DNA from: Verrucomicrobiales bacterium
GTDB lineage: Bacteria; Verrucomicrobiota; Verrucomicrobiia; Verrucomicrobiales; Akkermansiaceae
Direction: 5' to 3'
Length of the DNA stretch: 9,395 nt
NCBI GenBank assembly: GCA_003483645.1
Contig: DMYM01000012.1
Location: 1,264 to 10,658 of the forward strand
A program made the translations under genes and the position numbers. Of this stretch, positions 7,801-9,395 are shown one piece after another (the stretch's first letter is position 1; each line of letters begins with the position of its first letter). Below the pieces are notes generated by a model. It was not told the origin of the DNA. It worked only from the letters and a program-made list of their open reading frames with translations, and did not search any database.

Positions 7801-7926
7801 CTGGCCATGGGACGCCGTGACGAATCCCTTTAGGAGCAACCCGGCACAGAGGACCAGTAGCACGAGCGGGCAGAGGGAAGGGCGCACAAGCGGAAGGACG
7901 CGGGTATGGAATGAACGGCGGGTCAT
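4819..7926 (-). CDS. Exported ThuA-like / PVC-type dehydrogenase beta-propeller / cytochrome c fusion protein
   Basis: A 1035-residue multidomain redox protein. Residues 1-40 form an export signal or N-terminal anchor (hydrophobic core about 20-36). A ThuA-like domain covers about 54-255, with KKGGGCVLLH (131-140), EDHPIMKGW (177-185), WDESYEH (191-197) and GRVFYTASGHD (224-234). A PVC 'membrane-bound dehydrogenase' propeller of the sorbosone/glucose dehydrogenase type covers about 305-670, with VPPGFEISLFA, two DxDxDG loops (DRDRDG 362-367, DEDGDG 405-410), RHGFDGWIYATVGYSG (435-450) and GAIWMADWYNP (625-635). About 690-890 is helical and HEAT-like. A class I cytochrome c domain (about 908-1000) has haem motif C923-VA-C926-H927 and probable Met ligand M976 or M977. 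The likely role is periplasmic oxidation of a sugar or alcohol with electrons passed to the fused haem; the substrate is unknown. I chose the ATG at 7926 over a TTG at 8004 because the signal sequence starts there. It leads the minus-strand gene run. Confidence 0.95.
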   Translation of the reverse strand: MTRRSFHTRVLPLVRPSLCPLVLLVLCAGLLLKGFVTASHGQSGETDGGKAPRRIEVLFLGSKNLSNHDPPTRFRMLRKALGPKAINITYAHTVKALTKENLAKYDVLLIFANLYKLDVETQGQALLDFAKKGGGCVLLHCAAGCFRESEFDEYVDLLGAQFKRHGKGVFRARIVNEDHPIMKGWKGFECWDESYEHKRHSKDRIILQKREEEPWTWVKTYGQGRVFYTASGHDHRCWNLPEYQDLLHRAIRWTSKDDSVSWLAPEDLPELRYRPAAAPRDPDNPVGPLNQIQNPLSPENSLKLAQVPPGFEISLFAAEPMVVNPIAMNWDQGGRLWVVEAFDYPHKIGTGNPQDRIKILEDRDRDGRADTVTVFARGLNICTSVLPVTGGAIATDGPDMVLLRDEDGDGKADRKEVLWSGIGLRDTHACVSNLRHGFDGWIYATVGYSGLDVTVNGRQHKSSQAVFRFLPDGSAFEIVQNTSNNTWGLGFTEEGDLVGSTANGNASWYLSIPNRHFESLGRKGQQVARADGPEFLAPITSDYFQNNPKEKHSSAAGHAVYTSRRFPEDWWNKRVLVCEPPMHLVSAPRIKRRGDRFETTGFEHNLYASADAWSAPVAAEVGPDGAIWMADWYNPICNHNPYRGHFRKGPGNALRSDDRDREHGRIYRIYPRGTQDEPYPNLQTGREALAALEHPNLFWRLTAQRLLAGRLDSKTLAAKSDQSRNPRARFHLALAAHHGKLDAVQAAAMARRIGLNEGTAGKNQAVVHSPAVNLKRLQDAGRDPLDRKAAALRLVEAPPSARLGEDLLHLVATDSTIAGSNHLADAVRLAVIRHPEGFFRALLEEKAEHKVEGLLGKIVHDALVRIRRTPDVISKGLRVFAHQSDSGLAKRLAEAAEAGPPTAPKTTLSPSARRGEQVYLACCVACHQPEGQGLPKVFPPLAGSRRLLEPTEVPVRIVLKGLQGPLEANGEQYDSMMPGHEALLTDQQVADVLNYTRASWGNTAGEVSEESVGAVRATVARRTSPWTEPELRSRK
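4864..4882 (-). repeat. 19-bp palindrome near the 3' end of the dehydrogenase fusion gene
   Basis: CCGGGCCAC (4864-4872) and GTGGCCCGG (4874-4882) are perfect reverse complements around a single central G. The palindrome lies in the coding region for the C-terminal RATVAR segment, beyond the cytochrome domain, about 43 nt before the stop codon and 54 nt before the SnoaL-like start. As RNA it would form a tight stem of about 8 bp. Confidence 0.45.
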
Positions 7927-8072
7927 GACGTGGGGCGGCGGACTGATCTCTTCTAGGCGCTTGCTTCCTCGGGAGCCAGCCCATACGGGGAGAGTGCGGA
8001 GCAAGGCACTTGAGCGATGTGGATCGTGCGGAAAGCAGTGACTCCCGGGCGTCCTGTGGTAAAGAGCCCATC
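7927..8072. promoter_or_regulatory. Divergent intergenic region with presumed promoters for two redox genes
   Basis: This 146-nt gap separates the start codons of the minus-strand dehydrogenase fusion and the plus-strand PQQ-like gene, so both promoters should lie here. I find no convincing -35/-10 pair on either strand. A small dyad (CGAT at 8015-8018, ATCG at 8023-8026) could be an operator half-site pair but is too short to claim. Before the plus-strand ATG a weak AAGAG (8061-8065) could serve as ribosome binding site. The minus-strand ATG has no clear Shine-Dalgarno. That promoters lie here is inferred from gene orientation alone. Confidence 0.45.
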
Positions 8073-9359
8073 ATGAAGCAGCTTCCGCTTGTCCTTCTCG
8101 CCGTCCTCTCCGCCGGAGGCCTTCCCGCCGCCGAATCGTGGCCGCAATTTCGTGGACCGGACGGCTCGGCGACCGCTCCGGAGGGCGCGAAGATTCCGGT
8201 CGAGTGGAGCGAGTCCAGGAATCTGAGATGGAAGACCGCGATTCCCGGTCCGGGTTCCTCCAGTCCGATCTTCATCGGTAACCGGCTCTTCGTGACTTGC
8301 TACACGGGCTACGGGACGAGCCGGGAAGAGGCGGGTTCGGCAAAGGACCTGGGTCGCCAGTTGCTCTGCCTGGATCGAACCAACGGGAAGATCCTCTGGA
8401 AGAAAGCGATCGAGGTGGCCAATCCGGAGGATCCCTTCCGGGGCTTCCTGATGGAACACGGCTACGCCAGCAGCACGCCGGTCACGGATGGCGAGCGCGT
8501 CTACGTGTTCGCGGGCAAGTCGGGGCTGCACGCCTTCACGGTGGAAGGCAAGCGGCTCTGGACGAAGGGGGTCGGCAACAAGTCCAGCAACCGGCGCTGG
8601 GGGTCGGGCGCCAGCCCGGTGCTCTACCGGAATCTCGTCATCATCAATGCGGCGGACGAGGCCCGCTCGCTCATCGCCTTTGACAAGAGCAGCGGTGATG
8701 AGAAGTGGCGCTACGGGTCGAAGGAACTGGAACTGGCCTTCGCCACGCCCCAGTTCCTGGTGGCCGGGGACGGGAGCGACGAAATGGTGCTCTCCATTCC
8801 ACACGAATTGTTTGCCCTCGATCCGGCCACCGGAAAAAGGAAATGGCTGGCAAGGACGAAGGTGCCGGGCAATGTCTCCCCCTCCGTGGTGATCACAGGC
8901 GACATGATCTGTGCCTTCGGGGGCTATCCGCGCAAGATGAGCATCGGGTTGAAGCGTGGGGGAAGCGGAGATGTGACTGGAAACCTGCAGTGGGACAGCA
9001 AGGTCACCACCTACGTGCCGACCCCACTGGCCTACGGGAATCACCTCTACTGGGTGAACGATTCCGCGGAGGCGATACGCATGGAGATTGCAACCGGGAA
9101 GGTCGTGTCGAAGAAGATGGTGGAAGGCCTCGCCCGCTCGAAGAAGTTCAGTTTCTACGCCTCGATGGTGCGGGTGGGCGACAGGCTTTACGCGGTCAGT
9201 CGTCACAACGGGACCTTCGTCTTCGAGGCCAATGCGGAGATGGAGCAGATTGCCCAGAACAAGTTCAAGGACCGTTCCGACTTCAGCGGCACTCCCGCCC
9301 TGGCCCGGGATGCGCTGTATCTGCGCTCCGGAAAGTTCGTCTACTGCATTGGCGAATAG
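8073..9359 (+). CDS. Exported PQQ-like beta-propeller repeat protein (quinoprotein type)
   Basis: A 428-residue protein with a cleavable signal peptide (MKQLPLVLLAVLSAGGLPAA, cleavage near residue 20). It then shows the opening SWPQFRGPDG (22-31) typical of exported PQQ-like propellers of planctomycetes and verrucomicrobia. Repeated blades follow a pattern of hydrophobic-x-A/C-L/F-D-x-x-(S/T)G-x-x-x-W: LLCLDRTNGKILWKK (97-111), LIAFDKSSGDEKWRY (200-214) and LFALDPATGKRKWLA (246-260), with more diverged blades to the end. Such propellers include BamB-like scaffolds and true PQQ dehydrogenases. I see no distinctive catalytic or calcium/PQQ ligand set or vicinal cysteine pair, so enzymatic activity is not shown. 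The start at 8073 begins the signal peptide; the upstream in-frame TTG at 8010 would add a hydrophilic stretch and is rejected. Divergent from the dehydrogenase/cytochrome gene, which suggests shared control. Localisation is confident; the role is not. Confidence 0.93.
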   Translation: MKQLPLVLLAVLSAGGLPAAESWPQFRGPDGSATAPEGAKIPVEWSESRNLRWKTAIPGPGSSSPIFIGNRLFVTCYTGYGTSREEAGSAKDLGRQLLCLDRTNGKILWKKAIEVANPEDPFRGFLMEHGYASSTPVTDGERVYVFAGKSGLHAFTVEGKRLWTKGVGNKSSNRRWGSGASPVLYRNLVIINAADEARSLIAFDKSSGDEKWRYGSKELELAFATPQFLVAGDGSDEMVLSIPHELFALDPATGKRKWLARTKVPGNVSPSVVITGDMICAFGGYPRKMSIGLKRGGSGDVTGNLQWDSKVTTYVPTPLAYGNHLYWVNDSAEAIRMEIATGKVVSKKMVEGLARSKKFSFYASMVRVGDRLYAVSRHNGTFVFEANAEMEQIAQNKFKDRSDFSGTPALARDALYLRSGKFVYCIGE

Positions 9360-9372
9360 GAACGCAGTTGGT

Positions 9373-9390
9373 CAGGGGGCGGCCTCCCTG
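9373..9390 (+). terminator. Hairpin just after the PQQ-like gene (possible terminator)
   Basis: CAGGG (9373-9377) pairs with CCCTG (9386-9390). One G-U pair and one G-C pair extend the stem to 7 bp, closing on a 4-nt loop (9380-9383). It starts 13 nt after the stop codon. The window ends 5 nt later, so a U-tract cannot be checked. Confidence 0.35.
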
Positions 9391-9395
9391 CGCCT

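Noticed and set aside
7953..9206. 417-codon open frame on the minus strand opposite the PQQ-like gene
   Set aside because: The translation has no recognisable domain, and the plus strand encodes a convincing propeller protein with signal peptide over the same bases.
1..9395. CRISPR array, tRNA or rRNA genes, insertion sequences, prophage or toxin-antitoxin genes
   Set aside because: Reading both strands, I saw no regularly spaced repeats, no transposase or integrase motifs and no structural RNA signatures.

Overview
The window looks like chromosomal DNA of a GC-rich member of the Planctomycetota-Verrucomicrobiota-Chlamydiota (PVC) superphylum, most likely Verrucomicrobiota. The main clue is a large exported protein that joins a ThuA-like domain, the PVC-type 'membrane-bound dehydrogenase' beta-propeller and a c-type cytochrome domain. 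An exported PQQ-like beta-propeller protein and a SASA-type acetylesterase, both abundant in that group, support this. The phylum is inferred from domain architecture; no rRNA or other marker is present.

Layout. Seven genes lie on the minus strand and one on the plus strand. Reading the minus strand from right to left: the ThuA/dehydrogenase/cytochrome c protein (7926-4819); a SnoaL-like (NTF2-fold) protein 8 nt later (4810-4361); a YciI-family protein (4294-3992); an exported SASA/CE6-like esterase (3931-3008); a conserved protein often annotated as '3-methyladenine DNA glycosylase', joined to the esterase by an ATGA overlap (3011-2127); a small lipoprotein of unknown function (2103-1627); and, after a 126-nt gap, adenylosuccinate lyase PurB (1500-82). 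On the plus strand, 8073-9359 encodes an exported PQQ-like beta-propeller protein, divergent from the large dehydrogenase across a 146-nt shared intergenic region. About 80 nt at the left edge and 36 nt at the right edge hold no gene that I can see.

How the genes may work together. The two divergent genes both encode exported beta-propeller proteins of quinoprotein or redox type. Together with the acetylesterase they suggest extracytoplasmic oxidation and deacetylation of carbohydrate-like compounds, with electrons going to the fused cytochrome c. SnoaL and YciI proteins are small enzyme folds that often accompany catabolic genes, but their substrates cannot be read from sequence. PurB is a housekeeping purine enzyme and probably belongs to a separate unit.

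Non-coding structure. Strong GC-rich inverted repeats sit at or near the 3' ends of the first three genes of the minus-strand run (4864-4882, 4398-4423, 3965-3993 with 3948-3964). Three more lie directly downstream of purB (30-79). None is followed by a clear U-tract, so they may be RNA stability or processing structures as easily as terminators. I see no rRNA, tRNA, CRISPR array, insertion sequence or prophage feature.
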